Assembly: GCA_017993235.1 (NCBI GenBank) | Contig: JAGONC010000019.1 | Span: 1 to 61,540, forward strand | From: Lentimicrobiaceae bacterium | Lineage (GTDB): Bacteria; Bacteroidota; Bacteroidia; Bacteroidales; JAGONC01 | Length of the DNA stretch: 61,540 nucleotides | Direction: 5' to 3' | In this document: one piece after another, positions 38,230 through 49,507 of the stretch | Position numbering within the stretch: the stretch's first letter is position 1 | Layout of the letters: every line of letters begins with the position of its first letter | Notes under the pieces: model-generated | The model's database searches: none | The model's input: the letters and a program-made list of their open reading frames with translations, nothing else | Told to the model about the DNA's origin: nothing | Position numbers and translations under genes: made by a program

Positions 38230-38658
38230 TTATGTTGTTTCTTCGATATAATCTCTTCTGACCACAAACCGGGTTTGAATGGGTAGTTTCTGGGCGGCCA
38301 GCCGCAGGGCTTGTTTTGCGATTTCCAGGGGAACCCCGTCGGCTTCAAACATGATCCTGCCCGGTGTGATGGGTGCCACAAAGGCTTCCGGGGCTCCTTT
38401 TCCTTTTCCCATACGGACTTCTGCCGGTTTTTTCGTAATGGGTTTATCGGGAAAGATCCGGATCCAAATCTGACCTTCCCGTTTCATATGACGTGTGACA
38501 GCCTGACGGGCAGCTTCGAGCTGGCGGCCTGTCAGCCAGGCCTCTTCCAGTGCCTTGATGCCAAAAGAACCAAAGGCCAGCTGGTCTCCCCGCTGGGCAT
38601 TTCCCTTCATTTTGCCTTTTTGCTGCTTTCTGTATTTCGTCTTTTTAGGTTGTAACAT
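38230..38658 (-). CDS. rplP: Ribosomal protein L16
   Basis: 142 residues with [33 protein letters not shown] and [20 protein letters not shown]. It lies close to the peptidyl-transferase centre. Confidence 0.97.
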   Translation of the reverse strand: MLQPKKTKYRKQQKGKMKGNAQRGDQLAFGSFGIKALEEAWLTGRQLEAARQAVTRHMKREGQIWIRIFPDKPITKKPAEVRMGKGKGAPEAFVAPITPGRIMFEADGVPLEIAKQALRLAAQKLPIQTRFVVRRDYIEETT

Positions 38659-38696
38659 AGCTGCGTGATATTACCAATGGTTTTTTTCTATTCTGA

Positions 38697-39425
38697 TTAT
38701 CTTGGTCCTCTCGGCTTGCCCCCCCGTGGTCGGGGCTTCATGCCCGCTCCAGCCGGAGCTGCTTTGGTCTTGGGGGCTGCCATCGGAGCGAAATCCTGTT
38801 TACCGTAAACCTCACCTTTGCAAATCCATACCTTGACGCCGATACGTCCGTAAGTAGTATGGGCTTCACTGATCGCATAATCAATATCTGCACGCAGGGT
38901 GTGGAGCGGGATCCTGCCTTCCTTGTACTGCTCGCTTCTGGCCATTTCGGCGCCGCCCAGACGTCCGGAAATTTCAACCTTGATGCCCTCTGCCCCGATT
39001 CGCATGGAGGAGGCAATAGCCGTTTTGATGGCACGACGGTAGGATATTCTACCTTCGATTTGTTTGGCAATGGTCGATCCCACGATCAGTGCATCCAGTT
39101 CCGGCCTTTTGATCTCTGAAATGTTGATCTGAACTTCCTTCTTGGTGAGCTTCTTCAGTTCCTCCTTCAGCTTGTCCACTTCAGCTCCCTGACGGCCGAT
39201 GATAATACCGGGCCGCGCCGTATTGATGGTCACCGTAACCAGTTTGAGGGTGCGTTCGATCACAATTCTGGAAACCCCAGCCTTCACAAGACGTACATTC
39301 AGGTATTGACGGATCTTCTCATCCTCCACGAGCTTATGCACAAAATTCTTTCCGCCGTACCAGTTGGAGTCCCATCCCCGGATGATCCCTAACCTGTTGC
39401 CTATTGGATTTGTTTTCTGTCCCAT
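38697..39425 (-). CDS. rpsC: Ribosomal protein S3
   Basis: 242 residues: [20 protein letters not shown], a KH domain with [14 protein letters not shown], and a C-terminal domain with [20 protein letters not shown]. It ends in a basic Ala/Pro/Gly tail (about 215-242). Confidence 0.96.
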   Translation of the reverse strand: MGQKTNPIGNRLGIIRGWDSNWYGGKNFVHKLVEDEKIRQYLNVRLVKAGVSRIVIERTLKLVTVTINTARPGIIIGRQGAEVDKLKEELKKLTKKEVQINISEIKRPELDALIVGSTIAKQIEGRISYRRAIKTAIASSMRIGAEGIKVEISGRLGGAEMARSEQYKEGRIPLHTLRADIDYAISEAHTTYGRIGVKVWICKGEVYGKQDFAPMAAPKTKAAPAGAGMKPRPRGGKPRGPR

Positions 39426-39459
39426 TAATTTCGATGCGATTAATTAGTTTTTGATTCGG

Positions 39460-39876
39460 TTATGCTTCTGCTTTTTCAGTGATCTGACGGCTATCCAGGA
39501 TCAGGGTCACATGATTGGAACGTTTTCTGATCCTGTGGGCCCTTCCCTGGGGAGCAGGATGTATCCGTTTGAGAATCCGTCCATTGTCGACAAAGATCTC
39601 CTTGATATAAAGATGACTCTGCTCAATCCGAACACCTTCATTTTTGTTTTGCCAGTTGGCAATGGCAGAAAGTAACAGCTTGCGTATGCGCAGGGATGAA
39701 TATGTCGTTGAGCTTTTCAGAATATGAAGTGCTTTTTCAACCTCCAGACCGCGAACCATATCCGTCACATACCGCATTTTACGCGGGGATGTCGGACAGT
39801 TGTTCAGGCTGGCAATATAGGTCGACTTTCTCGTCTCCTTATACGACTCTGCTGCTGATCTTTTTCTTGCTCCCAT
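39460..39876 (-). CDS. rplV: Ribosomal protein L22
   Basis: 138 residues with SPRKMRYVTDMVRGLEVEKA, and an extended loop reaching the exit tunnel (HPAPQGRAHRIRKRSNH). It has a slightly longer N-terminus than E. coli L22. Confidence 0.96.
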   Translation of the reverse strand: MGARKRSAAESYKETRKSTYIASLNNCPTSPRKMRYVTDMVRGLEVEKALHILKSSTTYSSLRIRKLLLSAIANWQNKNEGVRIEQSHLYIKEIFVDNGRILKRIHPAPQGRAHRIRKRSNHVTLILDSRQITEKAEA

Positions 39877-39904
39877 GATCTGCTCTGTTTATAGTTTCTT
39901 ACCT

Positions 39905-40174
39905 TTATTTCCCTTTATTTCCCGCATGGCCCCTGAAAATCCGGGTCGGTGCGAATTCACCCAGCTTATGTCCCACCATATTTTCCGTGACATAGACCGG
40001 AATGAATTTATTTCCGTTGTGCACAGCGATGGTCAGGCCGACAAAGTCGGGTGAGATGACTGAACTTCTCGACCAGGTTTTGATGACGGCTTTCTTTTTG
40101 GACTCCTGGGATTCCCTGACGCGCTGTTCAAGTTTATAATGAATGAAAGGACCTTTTTTTAATGAACGACTCAT
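39905..40174 (-). CDS. rpsS: Ribosomal protein S19
   Basis: 89 residues: [39 protein letters not shown] and [14 protein letters not shown] are diagnostic. It is a 30S head protein. Confidence 0.97.
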   Translation of the reverse strand: MSRSLKKGPFIHYKLEQRVRESQESKKKAVIKTWSRSSVISPDFVGLTIAVHNGNKFIPVYVTENMVGHKLGEFAPTRIFRGHAGNKGK

Positions 40175-40192
40175 AGTATTTCCCGTATTGAA

Positions 40193-41017
40193 TTATTTCT
40201 TTCTTCTTTCAATGATGTATTTATTCGATGCATTTTTCAGGCCGCGGGTACGATAACCTTTGGCAGGAACGCCTTTCCTTGACCTGGGATGCCCGCCGGA
40301 GGCTCGTCCTTCACCGCCGCCCATGGGATGGTCAACGGGGTTCATGGCCACACCCCGCACTCTGGGTCTGCGTCCCATCCAGCGGGTTCTGCCGGCCTTA
40401 CCCGATGTCTCCAGCGAATGATCGATGTTGGATACCATTCCAATGGTTGCCTTGCAGGTCTGCAGGATCATCCGTGTCTCCCCTGAGGGCAGCTTGAGGA
40501 TGGCAAACTTGCCGTCACGCGACATGAGCTGTGCATAGGAGCCTGCACTGCGCGCAATTTTGGCACCCTGCCCCGGTCGAAGCTCAATATTGTGTATGAT
40601 CGTACCGAAGGGTATCTCGCTTAAATACATTGAGTTGCCAACATCCGGCGATATCCCTTTCCCCGATATGACCTGCTGCCCCACCTTCATGCCGTGAGGC
40701 GCAACGATATATCGCTTCTCACCATCCGTATAGAAAAGCAGGGCAATGCGTGCCGAACGGTTCGGATCGTACTCGATTGACTTAACCACCGCCGGGATCC
40801 CCTCCTTGTCACGCTTGAAGTCAACCAGACGATATTGTTGCTTATGCCCGCCTCCAACATAACGAATGGTCATTTTACCCTCGTTGTTTCTGCCACCGGT
40901 TTTCTTCCTGGGTGTCAACAATCGCTTTTCAGGTACTGAAGAGGTTATCTCTTCGAAAGCGCTGATCAACTTGAAGCGCTGTCCTGAAGTTGTCGGTTTA
41001 AATTTCTTTAAAGCCAT
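40193..41017 (-). CDS. rplB: Ribosomal protein L2
   Basis: 274 residues with [37 protein letters not shown] and the functional C-terminal [18 protein letters not shown], including the conserved His near the peptidyl-transferase centre. It starts 5 bases before rplW. Confidence 0.97.
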   Translation of the reverse strand: MALKKFKPTTSGQRFKLISAFEEITSSVPEKRLLTPRKKTGGRNNEGKMTIRYVGGGHKQQYRLVDFKRDKEGIPAVVKSIEYDPNRSARIALLFYTDGEKRYIVAPHGMKVGQQVISGKGISPDVGNSMYLSEIPFGTIIHNIELRPGQGAKIARSAGSYAQLMSRDGKFAILKLPSGETRMILQTCKATIGMVSNIDHSLETSGKAGRTRWMGRRPRVRGVAMNPVDHPMGGGEGRASGGHPRSRKGVPAKGYRTRGLKNASNKYIIERRKK

Positions 41018-41022
41018 TTATA

Positions 41023-41313
41023 TTAGATATTGCTGTAAAAATCAATTGTTTCTCCTGCTGCCAAGGTTACGATCGCTTTCTTGAAGGAATTGGTCCTCCC
41101 GGTAAGAGCACCCCCCTTGGTAAAACGGCTCTTCTCCTTTCCCGAATAGTTCATCGTGTTCACCTCAACGACCTCAACCCCGTACAACTCCTTTACGGCT
41201 TTCCTGATCTGGAGCTTATTGGCTTTTTTGTGCACAATGAAACCATACTGGTTCAATTTTTCCCCCTTCTGGGTCATCTTCTCCGTAATAACAGGTTTGA
41301 GAATGATTTCCAT
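41023..41313 (-). CDS. rplW: Ribosomal protein L23
   Basis: 96 residues: MEIILKPVITEKMTQKGEKL, then FIVHKKANKLQIRKAVKELY. It is located at the tunnel exit, where trigger factor and SRP dock. Confidence 0.95.
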   Translation of the reverse strand: MEIILKPVITEKMTQKGEKLNQYGFIVHKKANKLQIRKAVKELYGVEVVEVNTMNYSGKEKSRFTKGGALTGRTNSFKKAIVTLAAGETIDFYSNI

Positions 41314-41349
41314 GGTCCCTGGTATTTATGATTTTTGGATACTTCCGTA

Positions 41350-41979
41350 TTATTTCGTCAGTACTTTTTCTATCTCCGGCAGTGAACTTTCAGTAATGAA
41401 CAGCTGCCTTGCGCTTAAAATATCGTAGGTGTTCAGGTCTGTCGCCTGGATGACCTTCACCTGATGGATGTTGCGGCTGGAAAGTATGATGTTCCGGTTG
41501 GGCCTGGCCAGCACGAACATGGCCTTTTGACCGGCAACGCTGAAATTATTGAGCAATTCCACGAAGGATCTGGTCCGCGGTGCTTCAAAATCAAAATCTT
41601 CCAGAACGATGATCTGGTTTTCCTTCGCCTTGTAGGTCAACGCTGATTTTCTGGCAAGCCGTTTTACTTTTTTATTCAGTTTGAATCCATAGTCACGGGG
41701 TTCCGGACCAAATATCCGGGCTCCGCCACGGAAAAGAGGGGATTTCATGCTTCCGGCACGTGCGCTGCCTGTTCCCTTTTGCCGTTTGATTTTCCGTGTA
41801 CTGCCCGAAACAAGGCTCTTCTCCTTGGTACTGTGTGTACCCTGGCGCTGATTGGCCATGAATTGCTTTGTGTCAAGATAAATCGCGTGATCATTCGGAT
41901 CAATGGCGAAGATCGATTCATCCAGCATCACCTTCCGGGTGGTTGGCTGGCCATTTATTTGAAAAACTGCTAGCTCCAT
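41350..41979 (-). CDS. rplD: Ribosomal protein L4
   Basis: 209 residues with [40 protein letters not shown] and [20 protein letters not shown]. In E. coli, L4 represses its own operon. Its start overlaps the rplC end by 10 bases. Confidence 0.96.
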   Translation of the reverse strand: MELAVFQINGQPTTRKVMLDESIFAIDPNDHAIYLDTKQFMANQRQGTHSTKEKSLVSGSTRKIKRQKGTGSARAGSMKSPLFRGGARIFGPEPRDYGFKLNKKVKRLARKSALTYKAKENQIIVLEDFDFEAPRTRSFVELLNNFSVAGQKAMFVLARPNRNIILSSRNIHQVKVIQATDLNTYDILSARQLFITESSLPEIEKVLTK

Positions 41980-42599
41980 CTTTCTAATATTAAATATGAA
42001 CCATTGGGTCCGGGAACGGCCCCTTTGACCAGTACCAGATTCTTCTCAGGAATCAGTTTTACGATTTGCAGGTTGATCATCTTCACGCGGTCAGTACCCG
42101 TATGTCCTGCCATCCGCATTCCTTTCAACACCCGGGATGGATATGAAGAGGCTCCGATGGAGCCCGGCGCACGCTGACGGTTATGCTGACCATGCGTGGA
42201 GTTGTTCACACCACTGAAATAATGGCGCTTGACCACACCCTGAAAACCCTTACCCTTGGAAATCCCAACCACATCAATGAATTCTCCTTCAATAAATACA
42301 TCAACGGTCAGCTTATCTCCAAACTTCTTCTGATGCCCCACTTCAAATCGGGTAAATTCCCTCACGATTTTTTTGGGAGTGACACCTGCCTTAGCAAAAT
42401 GACCGCGAAGTGCCCCGTTGGTGTGTTTTTCCTTCTTGTCATCAAAAGCCAGCTGTATCGCATCATACCCATCGCTATCCTTCGTTTTGACCTGGGTGAC
42501 AACACAGGGGCCCGCTTCTATGACGGTACAGGGAATATTCTTACCATTTGCATCATAAATGCTGGTCATCCCTATTTTTTTACCAATCAGTCCTGACAT
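41970..42599 (-). CDS. rplC: Ribosomal protein L3
   Basis: 209 residues from the ATG at 42599 ([20 protein letters not shown]); the frame extends 21 codons upstream into rpsJ, but family comparison favours this start. [17 protein letters not shown] and the glutamine-bearing loop [20 protein letters not shown] are typical. Confidence 0.95.
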   Translation of the reverse strand: MSGLIGKKIGMTSIYDANGKNIPCTVIEAGPCVVTQVKTKDSDGYDAIQLAFDDKKEKHTNGALRGHFAKAGVTPKKIVREFTRFEVGHQKKFGDKLTVDVFIEGEFIDVVGISKGKGFQGVVKRHYFSGVNNSTHGQHNRQRAPGSIGASSYPSRVLKGMRMAGHTGTDRVKMINLQIVKLIPEKNLVLVKGAVPGPNGSYLILERWS

Positions 42600-42633
42600 G
42601 TTCTTTCCATTTAATGCCTCAAACGAAGCACAA

Positions 42634-42939
42634 TTAAACTTTAATTTCGACTTCCACACCACTGGGTAATTCCAGCTTCATCAAGGCATCGATCGTCTTG
42701 GATGTTGTACTGTAGATATCCAGCAGCCGCTTATAGGAGCATAACTGAAACTGCTCGCGTGATTTTTTATTCACAAAGGTTGCCCTGTTTACGGTAAATA
42801 TCTTACGATCGGTGGGCAACGGGATCGGGCCATTCACAACAGCACCTGTCGATTTGACCGTTTTTACGATCTTTTCCGCTGATTTATCAACCAGGTTATG
42901 ATCGTATGATTTAAGCTTTATTCTGATTCTTTGGCTCAC
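42634..42939 (-). CDS. rpsJ: Ribosomal protein S10
   Basis: 101 residues beginning at a GTG (42939): [20 protein letters not shown], then [16 protein letters not shown] and the C-terminal [14 protein letters not shown] start is inferred because no nearby ATG fits the family N-terminus. It follows fusA after 31 bases. Confidence 0.95.
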   Translation of the reverse strand: MSQRIRIKLKSYDHNLVDKSAEKIVKTVKSTGAVVNGPIPLPTDRKIFTVNRATFVNKKSREQFQLCSYKRLLDIYSTTSKTIDALMKLELPSGVEVEIKV

Positions 42940-42970
42940 CTGTACAATGATTATGTTTTGACAATTAGAT

Positions 42971-45073
42971 TTAAGTGAGAATGTATCCCTTAATTTTATA
43001 AATGATCTCTTCGGTCAGCACATCGGGAACCGGTTCATAATGGAGAAACTCCATCGTTGAGGTGGCTCTTCCGGAGGTAATGGTACGCAGGGCGGTCACA
43101 TAGCCAAACATCTCCGACAGGGGCACCTTGGCCCTGATGATCTGCGAACGTATCCGCGGAAAAACATCGTCGATATGTCCCCTGCGCCGGTTCAGGTCGC
43201 TGGTGATATCTCCCAGGTATTCATCCGGGGTGATGACTTCCAGGCGCATGACAGGTTCCAGCAATATGACCTTTGCCTTTTTGCATGCTTCCCTGAACGC
43301 CAGGTTGGCAGCAATCTCAAAGGATAGTGCATCTGAGTCAACCTGATGGTACGATCCATCCAGAAGCCTTACTTTCATATTATACATGGGAAATCCAAGC
43401 AACACGCCATTGTTCATAGCCTGCCGGAAGCCTTTTTCGATTGCCGGGATGAACTCCCGCGGAATGCTTCCACCCCTGACTTCGTTGATGAACTGCAAAC
43501 CGCTGTACCCATTATCCCCTGGGCCAAGCTCAAAAACGATATCGGCAAATTTACCTTTGCCTCCCGTTTGTTTTTTGTAGACCTCCCGGAATTCGACCGT
43601 ACCTTCCAGTGCTTCCTTGTAAGCAACATGGGGAACGCCCTGGTTGATCTCCAGGTTGAACTCCCGCTTAAGCCGGTCAATAATCACCTCCAGGTGTAGT
43701 TCGCCCATACCGCTGATGATGGTCTGTCCGGTTTCCGGATCCAGCATGACCTGGAACGTCGGATCTTCCTCAGCCAGTTTGGACAGTCCGCCTTCCAGCT
43801 TATCCAGGTCATCCTGGGTTTTGGGTTCCACGGCTATTCGTATGACGGGCTCCGGGAACCGGATGGGTTCCAGAGCTATGGGGTGAGCGGGATCACAGAG
43901 GGTATCGCCGGTTCGTATGAGTTTAAAGCCAATGGCTGCTGCGATGTCACCCGCTTCGATGCGTTGCAGGGGTTTCTGTTTGTTGGCGTGCATCTGCAGG
44001 ATGCGTGATATCCGTTCGCGCTTATCCGTGTGTGAGTTCAATACGGTTCCGCCGGCTTCGAAAGCACCCGAATAGACCCTGAAGAAGGCAATGCGTCCTA
44101 CATAGGGGTCAGTGGCAATTTTAAAGGCCAGTGCCGTGAAGGGCTCGGATGAATCTGCCCTTCGGATCTCTTCTTTTTCCGTGTAGGGATTCAATCCTTT
44201 CACGGGGGGTATATCCAGCGGGCAGGGAAGGTACCTGACGATGGCATCCAACAGATTCTGTATTCCTTTATTCCTGAGCGCAGTGCCACAGAGGACAGGT
44301 GTGAGGCGCATTTCGAGTGTGGCTTTTCTCAGGCCTGTCAGAAGCTCATCAATGGTGATGGATTCCGGATCAAGGATAAATTTTTCAAAAAGCTGTTCAT
44401 CCGTCTCCACTACACCCTCAATCAATTTCATCCTGTACGACTCTACCATCTGGATCATGTCGTCAGGGATGGGGGTTTCAAAGTAAACCATGCCCAGGGA
44501 CTGCTCATCCCACTGGTAGGCTTTACGGTGAATCAAGTCAACCACGCCGGAAAATGTATCTTCATGCCCGATGGGAAGCTGGATCGCAACCGGATTGGCT
44601 CCGAGTTTATCCTTGATCTGCGCAATAACATTGAAGTAGTCGGCTCCGGGCCGGTCCATTTTATTCACAAAGCTGATCCGGGGCACAAGGTATTTATCCG
44701 CCTGTTTCCAGACGGTTTCCGATTGGGGTTCCACTCCGCCGACGCCGCAGAAGATGGCGATGGCACCATCCAGAACACGCAGGGAGCGTTCCACCTCAAC
44801 GGTAAAATCGACATGGCCGGGGGTATCAATGATGTTGATCCGGTATTTCTGAGCATCCACATCCCAGAAAACAGTTGTTGCGGCCGATGTAATGGTAATG
44901 CCTCTTTCCTGTTCCTGTACCATCCAGTCCATGGTGGCAGTCCCTTCATGCACTTCTCCCATGCGGTAATTAATACCGGTATAGTACAAAATGCGCTCAG
45001 TCGTTGTGGTCTTACCCGCATCGATATGAGCCATGATGCCTATATTCCTGATATGTAACAACCTGTCCGACAT
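42971..45073 (-). CDS. fusA: Elongation factor G
   Basis: 700 residues from the ATG at 45073 ([20 protein letters not shown]); the frame is open 61 codons further upstream into rpsG, but those residues do not belong. GTPase motifs: [27 protein letters not shown] and NKMDRPGAD. Domains II-V follow, with [14 protein letters not shown] and [16 protein letters not shown]. It catalyses translocation. It lies in the str block with no tuf gene following. Confidence 0.97.
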   Translation of the reverse strand: MSDRLLHIRNIGIMAHIDAGKTTTTERILYYTGINYRMGEVHEGTATMDWMVQEQERGITITSAATTVFWDVDAQKYRINIIDTPGHVDFTVEVERSLRVLDGAIAIFCGVGGVEPQSETVWKQADKYLVPRISFVNKMDRPGADYFNVIAQIKDKLGANPVAIQLPIGHEDTFSGVVDLIHRKAYQWDEQSLGMVYFETPIPDDMIQMVESYRMKLIEGVVETDEQLFEKFILDPESITIDELLTGLRKATLEMRLTPVLCGTALRNKGIQNLLDAIVRYLPCPLDIPPVKGLNPYTEKEEIRRADSSEPFTALAFKIATDPYVGRIAFFRVYSGAFEAGGTVLNSHTDKRERISRILQMHANKQKPLQRIEAGDIAAAIGFKLIRTGDTLCDPAHPIALEPIRFPEPVIRIAVEPKTQDDLDKLEGGLSKLAEEDPTFQVMLDPETGQTIISGMGELHLEVIIDRLKREFNLEINQGVPHVAYKEALEGTVEFREVYKKQTGGKGKFADIVFELGPGDNGYSGLQFINEVRGGSIPREFIPAIEKGFRQAMNNGVLLGFPMYNMKVRLLDGSYHQVDSDALSFEIAANLAFREACKKAKVILLEPVMRLEVITPDEYLGDITSDLNRRRGHIDDVFPRIRSQIIRAKVPLSEMFGYVTALRTITSGRATSTMEFLHYEPVPDVLTEEIIYKIKGYILT

Positions 45074-45110
45074 GGTGCTTGCTGCTTGAGGGGTACGCTG
45101 TCGTTGAAAA

Positions 45111-45578
45111 TTAAAACCTGAAATGTGAGAATGCCTTGTTTGCCTCAGCCATCCGGTGGGTATCCTCTTTCTTCTTGAAGGCAGATCCTTCTTCTTTATA
45201 TGCCGCCAGGATTTCACCTGCAAGCTTCTGCCCCATCGACTTCTCATGACGGGCACGGGAATATTTGATCAGGTTTTTCATCCCGATCGACATTTTCCGC
45301 GAGGGCCTGATCTCAGAAGGGATCTGGAAAGTGGCACCGCCAATCCTCCTGCTTCGCACTTCCACAGAAGGAGTCACATTGGCCAAAGCTTTTTTCCACA
45401 CTTCCAGGCTATCCTCCCCGGATCGTTCACCTACGGTATCCATGGCCTCATAAAATACTTTATAGGCAAGATTCTTTTTGCCGCGATTCATCAGGTTGTT
45501 CACGAACTTGGCAACCATCAGATCATTGAATCTCGGATCCGGAAGTACCTCTATCTTTTTTGGCTTACTTTTTCTCAT
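45111..45578 (-). CDS. rpsG: Ribosomal protein S7
   Basis: 155 residues with [40 protein letters not shown] and [19 protein letters not shown]. It is a primary 16S-binding head protein. It is 20 bases after rpsL. Confidence 0.97.
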   Translation of the reverse strand: MRKSKPKKIEVLPDPRFNDLMVAKFVNNLMNRGKKNLAYKVFYEAMDTVGERSGEDSLEVWKKALANVTPSVEVRSRRIGGATFQIPSEIRPSRKMSIGMKNLIKYSRARHEKSMGQKLAGEILAAYKEEGSAFKKKEDTHRMAEANKAFSHFRF

Positions 45579-45598
45579 AGATCATTATATAATGTATC

Positions 45599-45976
45599 TT
45601 ATTTCTTCTTGGGACGTTTGGTACCGTATTTCGACCTTCTCTGGTTCCTGCCTTCCACACCGGAAGTATCCAGTGCACCGCGGATGATATGATACCTCAC
45701 CCCGGGCAGATCCTTTACCCTTCCTCCACGGATCATGACAATGGAATGCTCCTGGAGATTATGACCCTCTCCCGGAATATACGCATTGACCTCCTTGGTG
45801 TTGGTCAGACGGACCCTGGCCACCTTCCGCATGGCAGAATTGGGTTTTTTGGGAGTGGTCGTGTATACCCTGACACATACCCCTCTGCGCTGAGGACAGG
45901 AATCCAGGGCAGGGGATTTACTCTTGTAAATTAATTTCTTCCTTCCTTTACGGACTAATTGCTGAATCGTCGGCAT
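45599..45976 (-). CDS. rpsL: Ribosomal protein S12
   Basis: 125 residues; first gene of the long ribosomal run. [40 protein letters not shown] and [20 protein letters not shown] are diagnostic. The loops where streptomycin-resistance substitutions occur (KKPNS and [13 protein letters not shown]) look wild type. The promoter is at 46196-46225. Confidence 0.97.
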   Translation of the reverse strand: MPTIQQLVRKGRKKLIYKSKSPALDSCPQRRGVCVRVYTTTPKKPNSAMRKVARVRLTNTKEVNAYIPGEGHNLQEHSIVMIRGGRVKDLPGVRYHIIRGALDTSGVEGRNQRRSKYGTKRPKKK

Positions 45977-46195
45977 AGCTACGATGTTAATTCATATGAA
46001 TACTGGTAGAAATATTGAGGAAGGATACAGTAAGAAATTACAGACTGGTCCGATCCATGATTGGTGAAAATCCCTGTCGGCCGAAACCTATAACCGTCTT
46101 ACTTTATCAGGTTTCCTGAATATTCTGAGATTGCGTCTCTGTCTAAACTAAATGAAAGAACCTTGAAATTCGATTTGCTTCTAATAAAGCGGGTG

Positions 46196-46225
46196 CAAAA
46201 GTACAATTTATTTTTTAAATACAAA
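46196..46225 (-). promoter_or_regulatory. Promoter of the ribosomal protein supercluster
   Basis: On the minus strand TTTG (46222-46225) and TACTTTTG (46196-46203) match the Bacteroidota -33 and -7 elements, with 18 bases between them. This is the clearest promoter in the window. Confidence 0.7.
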
Positions 46226-46270
46226 CCTTTCTGTCATTTTTTTTAAACCAATTCATTTGCCCAAATCTAT

Positions 46271-46278
46271 TACTTTTG
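46271..46278 (+). promoter_or_regulatory. Candidate -7 box for the helicase gene
   Basis: TACTTTTG fits TAnnTTTG, 22 bases before the ATG at 46300. The nearest TTTG (46256-46259) is only 11 bases upstream, closer than usual. Confidence 0.4.
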
Positions 46279-46299
46279 CGAGACCTGAACCGAAAACCG

Positions 46300-48594
46300 A
46301 TGAACATACTGGAAGACCTGAATCATGAGCAACGATTGGCCGTGGAACACATCGAAGGTCCTGTCATGGTTCTTGCCGGCGCAGGTTCGGGGAAAACAAG
46401 GGTGCTGACCTACAAGGTAGCGCACCTCATCAACCTGGGCATCGATCCATTTGCAATTCTTGCACTGACCTTCACCAACAAAGCCGCCAGGGAAATGAAA
46501 AAAAGGATCATCTCCCTCGTGGATAACCACGATGCCCGGAATGTATGGATGGGAACGTTCCATTCCATCTTCGCCCGCATCCTGAGAATAGAAGCTTACC
46601 GACTGGGATTCCCTTCCAATTATACGATTTATGATACGGATGATTCCAAAAGCCTGATGAAATCCATCATCACCGAACAGGGGCTGGATACCAAGATCTA
46701 TGCTCCCTCCTCGGTACTCAACCGCATTTCACAGGCAAAGATCAACCTGGTCACACCCGATGTATATAACCAGGATCCCCAGCTCAACCTGCAGGATAAA
46801 ATTTCAGGAAGGCCCAAAACAGGACAGCTGTACACCCTGTACCAGAACCGCCTGGTGAAAGCATCCGCAATGGATTTTGACGACCTGCTGATGAACATGT
46901 ACCGTCTGCTGGAGGAATACCCGGATGTTTTGTACAAATATCAGCAGAAATTCCAGTTCATCCTGGTGGATGAGTACCAGGACACTAACTACGTTCAGTA
47001 CGTCATCCTGAAAAAACTGGCCGCCAACAACGAAAATATATGCGTGGTCGGTGACGATGCACAGAGCATCTATGCTTTCCGGGGTGCTAACATCCAGAAT
47101 ATCCTCAACTTTAAAAATGATTACTCCGACGTGGTCATCTATAAACTCGAGCAGAATTACCGTTCCACCAAAACCATCGTTAAAGTGGCCAACGGAGTGA
47201 TTGTCCGTAACAAAGATCAGATATTCAAAGAAATATGGACCAACAACGAGGAGGGCACCCTGATCGGCCTGCTGAAAGCCATCACGGACAGCGAAGAAGG
47301 GACCCTGGTCGCCAACTCGATTTTCGAAAACAAAATGAACCATCAGCTCCGCAACGATGCGTTTGCCATTCTTTACCGCACAAATGCCCAATCCAGGGCT
47401 TTTGAGGAATCATTGCGCAAGCTGAATATCCCCTACAGGATCTACGGTGGATTGTCATTCTACAAGCGAAAGGAAATCAAGGATCTGCTGGCCTATTTCC
47501 GCCTGGTGATCAATAACAGGGATGAAGAGGCCCTGTTGCGGATCATCAATTACCCCGCAAGAGGAATCGGCAAAACCAGTTGTGAACGGCTTGTTGTTCA
47601 GGCAGATAAAGAAAAAACAAACCTCTGGGAGGTCATCAGCAGAATGCCGGATAAGAACCTGGGCATCCCGGTTCCCACACAAAACCGGATGAATGATTTT
47701 TTGATCATGATTCAAAGTCATTCGGCGCAGCTCAAGAAGAAAAATGCCTATGAACTGGCCAGGGAAATCGCCTCCACATCAGGGATGCTGAGGGAATTGT
47801 ACGATGATAAGACGCCGGAAGGGGTGAGCCGTTTTGAGAACATCGAAGAATTGCTCAATGCCATACATGACTTCACGGAAAAGGAGGGCACCTTATCCCC
47901 CACGGCTGATAACCTGGAAAATATCCCCAGAACATTGGATGAATTCATGCAGGAAATTGCCCTGCTTACGGATGCGGATACTCCCGATTCAGAAGATCCT
48001 GATCATGTATCCCTCATGACCATTCATGCAGCCAAAGGGCTGGAATTCCCCTTTGTTTACATCGTGGGCCTCGAGGAGAACCTGTTCCCCTCAATCCAGT
48101 CGCTTAACTCCCGTGCCGACCTGGAGGAAGAAAGACGGCTTTTTTATGTGGCACTGACCAGGGCCATGAAAAAAGTCACCCTCTCCTATGCAGAGAACCG
48201 CTACCGCTGGGGTACACTGACGGCTTCCGAACCCAGCCGGTTCATCGATGAAATCGATTTCAACGCTTTTGAATTGCCCAGGAAAGTGTCCTTTCTGCCC
48301 GACGAAAACAGGTTCACTTTCCAGGGGGAAAATAAAAAAAACTCCGGGGCTCAACAGCATCCGTACCGGAAAAATTTCAGACGTCTGATGCCCTCCCGCG
48401 AAAACGATCCGGCTGGCCAAGATGATAATTCAGCATTGATCCAGACTGGGATGAGTGTTGAACACGCCCGCTTCGGCAAGGGGAAAGTGATCAGCATTGA
48501 AGGGACGGGACCCAATAAAAAAGCCACCATCTTTTTTCAGAACATTGGCCAGAAACAGCTCTTGCTTAAATATGCCAAACTCAGGATCCTGTAA
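46300..48594 (+). CDS. pcrA: UvrD/PcrA-family DNA helicase
   Basis: 764 residues from the ATG at 46300; a TTG at 46276 also opens the frame but overlaps a promoter-like box. It is an SF1A 3'-5' helicase for repair and replication-conflict clearing: LNHEQRLAVEH, GAGSGKT at 27-33, FTNKAAREMKKR, ILVDEYQDTNYVQY, VGDDAQSIYAFRGA, QNYRST, MTIHAAKGLEFPFVYIVGLE, and ALTRAMKKVTLSYAE. The C-terminal ~60 residues (VEHARFGKGKVISIEG) form the Tudor-like tail seen in PcrA/UvrD. Length fits PcrA. Confidence 0.92.
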   Translation: MNILEDLNHEQRLAVEHIEGPVMVLAGAGSGKTRVLTYKVAHLINLGIDPFAILALTFTNKAAREMKKRIISLVDNHDARNVWMGTFHSIFARILRIEAYRLGFPSNYTIYDTDDSKSLMKSIITEQGLDTKIYAPSSVLNRISQAKINLVTPDVYNQDPQLNLQDKISGRPKTGQLYTLYQNRLVKASAMDFDDLLMNMYRLLEEYPDVLYKYQQKFQFILVDEYQDTNYVQYVILKKLAANNENICVVGDDAQSIYAFRGANIQNILNFKNDYSDVVIYKLEQNYRSTKTIVKVANGVIVRNKDQIFKEIWTNNEEGTLIGLLKAITDSEEGTLVANSIFENKMNHQLRNDAFAILYRTNAQSRAFEESLRKLNIPYRIYGGLSFYKRKEIKDLLAYFRLVINNRDEEALLRIINYPARGIGKTSCERLVVQADKEKTNLWEVISRMPDKNLGIPVPTQNRMNDFLIMIQSHSAQLKKKNAYELAREIASTSGMLRELYDDKTPEGVSRFENIEELLNAIHDFTEKEGTLSPTADNLENIPRTLDEFMQEIALLTDADTPDSEDPDHVSLMTIHAAKGLEFPFVYIVGLEENLFPSIQSLNSRADLEEERRLFYVALTRAMKKVTLSYAENRYRWGTLTASEPSRFIDEIDFNAFELPRKVSFLPDENRFTFQGENKKNSGAQQHPYRKNFRRLMPSRENDPAGQDDNSALIQTGMSVEHARFGKGKVISIEGTGPNKKATIFFQNIGQKQLLLKYAKLRIL

Positions 48595-48656
48595 AGAATC
48601 CCGGGCCATATTCCACTAATTTCTAAATCCCTGGATTCATTGAACAAATTTAATTG

Positions 48657-48664
48657 TATATTTG
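48657..48664 (+). promoter_or_regulatory. Candidate -7 box for the DUF4290 gene
   Basis: TATATTTG matches TAnnTTTG. The implied leader is about 110 bases. Confidence 0.45.
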
Positions 48665-48782
48665 CAGCCGAATCTGCCGTTGACACGAAAGCATACATTT
48701 GACGACCGAGTTTACTTTCCCGGGGAATTACTGCGTACAGAACGAATGTAACCAAAAAATCATTTAAATCATCTCATTCATC

Positions 48783-49472
48783 ATGGAGTATAACACCACC
48801 CGCAACCGGCTTATCCTTCGGGAGTACGGCCGGAATGTACAAAAAATGGTTGAAAACCTGATAACCATTGAAGATACTGAAATCCGAACCCAATCGGCAA
48901 AAGCGATCACCAACGTGATGTCGCAACTCAATCCCAACATCCGTGAAGCCGGCGACGTGAGGCATAAATTATGGGATCATATCTTCATCATGTCTGATTT
49001 CCGGCTCAACGTTGACAGCCCGTTTCCCGTTCCATCGCCGGGCGAAATCTTCAGACGGCCAAAACGGCTGAAGTATCACGACAGGGATATTAAGTTCCGC
49101 CATTATGGAAACAACATTGAGCTGATCATACAAAAGGCCATTGAGTACCCTGAAGGACCCGAAAAGCAGGCCCTGGTCCATACGATCGCCAATCACCTGA
49201 AGAAGTCGTACCTGAACTGGAACCGTGAATCCGTCACGGACGAGCTTATCGCCCAGCACCTGGAACTGCTTTCAAACGGTCAGCTTAAGCTGAGTACAGA
49301 AGATAAACTCAGTCATACCAACGATATTCTCGCCCGTAACAAAAAGAAAAAATTCGTCAAGGAACTACCCCAGGGGATGAATAAAAATCATAACCATGGG
49401 TACAAGAATGGTTTCAATCACAACTTCAACCCGCGCCAGAGAAAAGACAGAAGGCAAAAAACGCAGGATTAA
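48783..49472 (+). CDS. DUF4290-family protein
   Basis: 229 residues. MEYNTTRNRLILREYGRNVQ and the block KMVENLITIEDTEIRTQSAK are typical of this Bacteroidota-restricted family of unknown function. The protein is mostly helical to about residue 180, with a Lys/Asn/His-rich, probably disordered tail (NKNHNHGYKNGFNHNFNPRQ). No signal peptide, so presumably cytoplasmic. It precedes murA by 35 bases, and a separate -7 box lies before murA. Confidence 0.85.
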   Translation: MEYNTTRNRLILREYGRNVQKMVENLITIEDTEIRTQSAKAITNVMSQLNPNIREAGDVRHKLWDHIFIMSDFRLNVDSPFPVPSPGEIFRRPKRLKYHDRDIKFRHYGNNIELIIQKAIEYPEGPEKQALVHTIANHLKKSYLNWNRESVTDELIAQHLELLSNGQLKLSTEDKLSHTNDILARNKKKKFVKELPQGMNKNHNHGYKNGFNHNFNPRQRKDRRQKTQD

Positions 49473-49481
49473 AGAATTTCC

Positions 49482-49489
49482 TATCTTTG
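49482..49489 (+). promoter_or_regulatory. Candidate -7 box for murA
   Basis: TATCTTTG matches TAnnTTTG, 18 bases before the murA ATG, which implies a very short leader. Confidence 0.45.
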
Positions 49490-49507
49490 AGGAGTTAATT
49501 TCTCCGA

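Larger units (their letters stand above)
45977..46299. other. Divergent regulatory region between rpsL and pcrA
   Basis: 323 bases without a gene. It holds the minus-strand rpsL promoter (46196-46225), leaving a ribosomal leader of roughly 210 bases, and a plus-strand -7 box for the helicase gene (46271-46278). No clear terminator or riboswitch fold was recognised in the leader. Confidence 0.6.
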
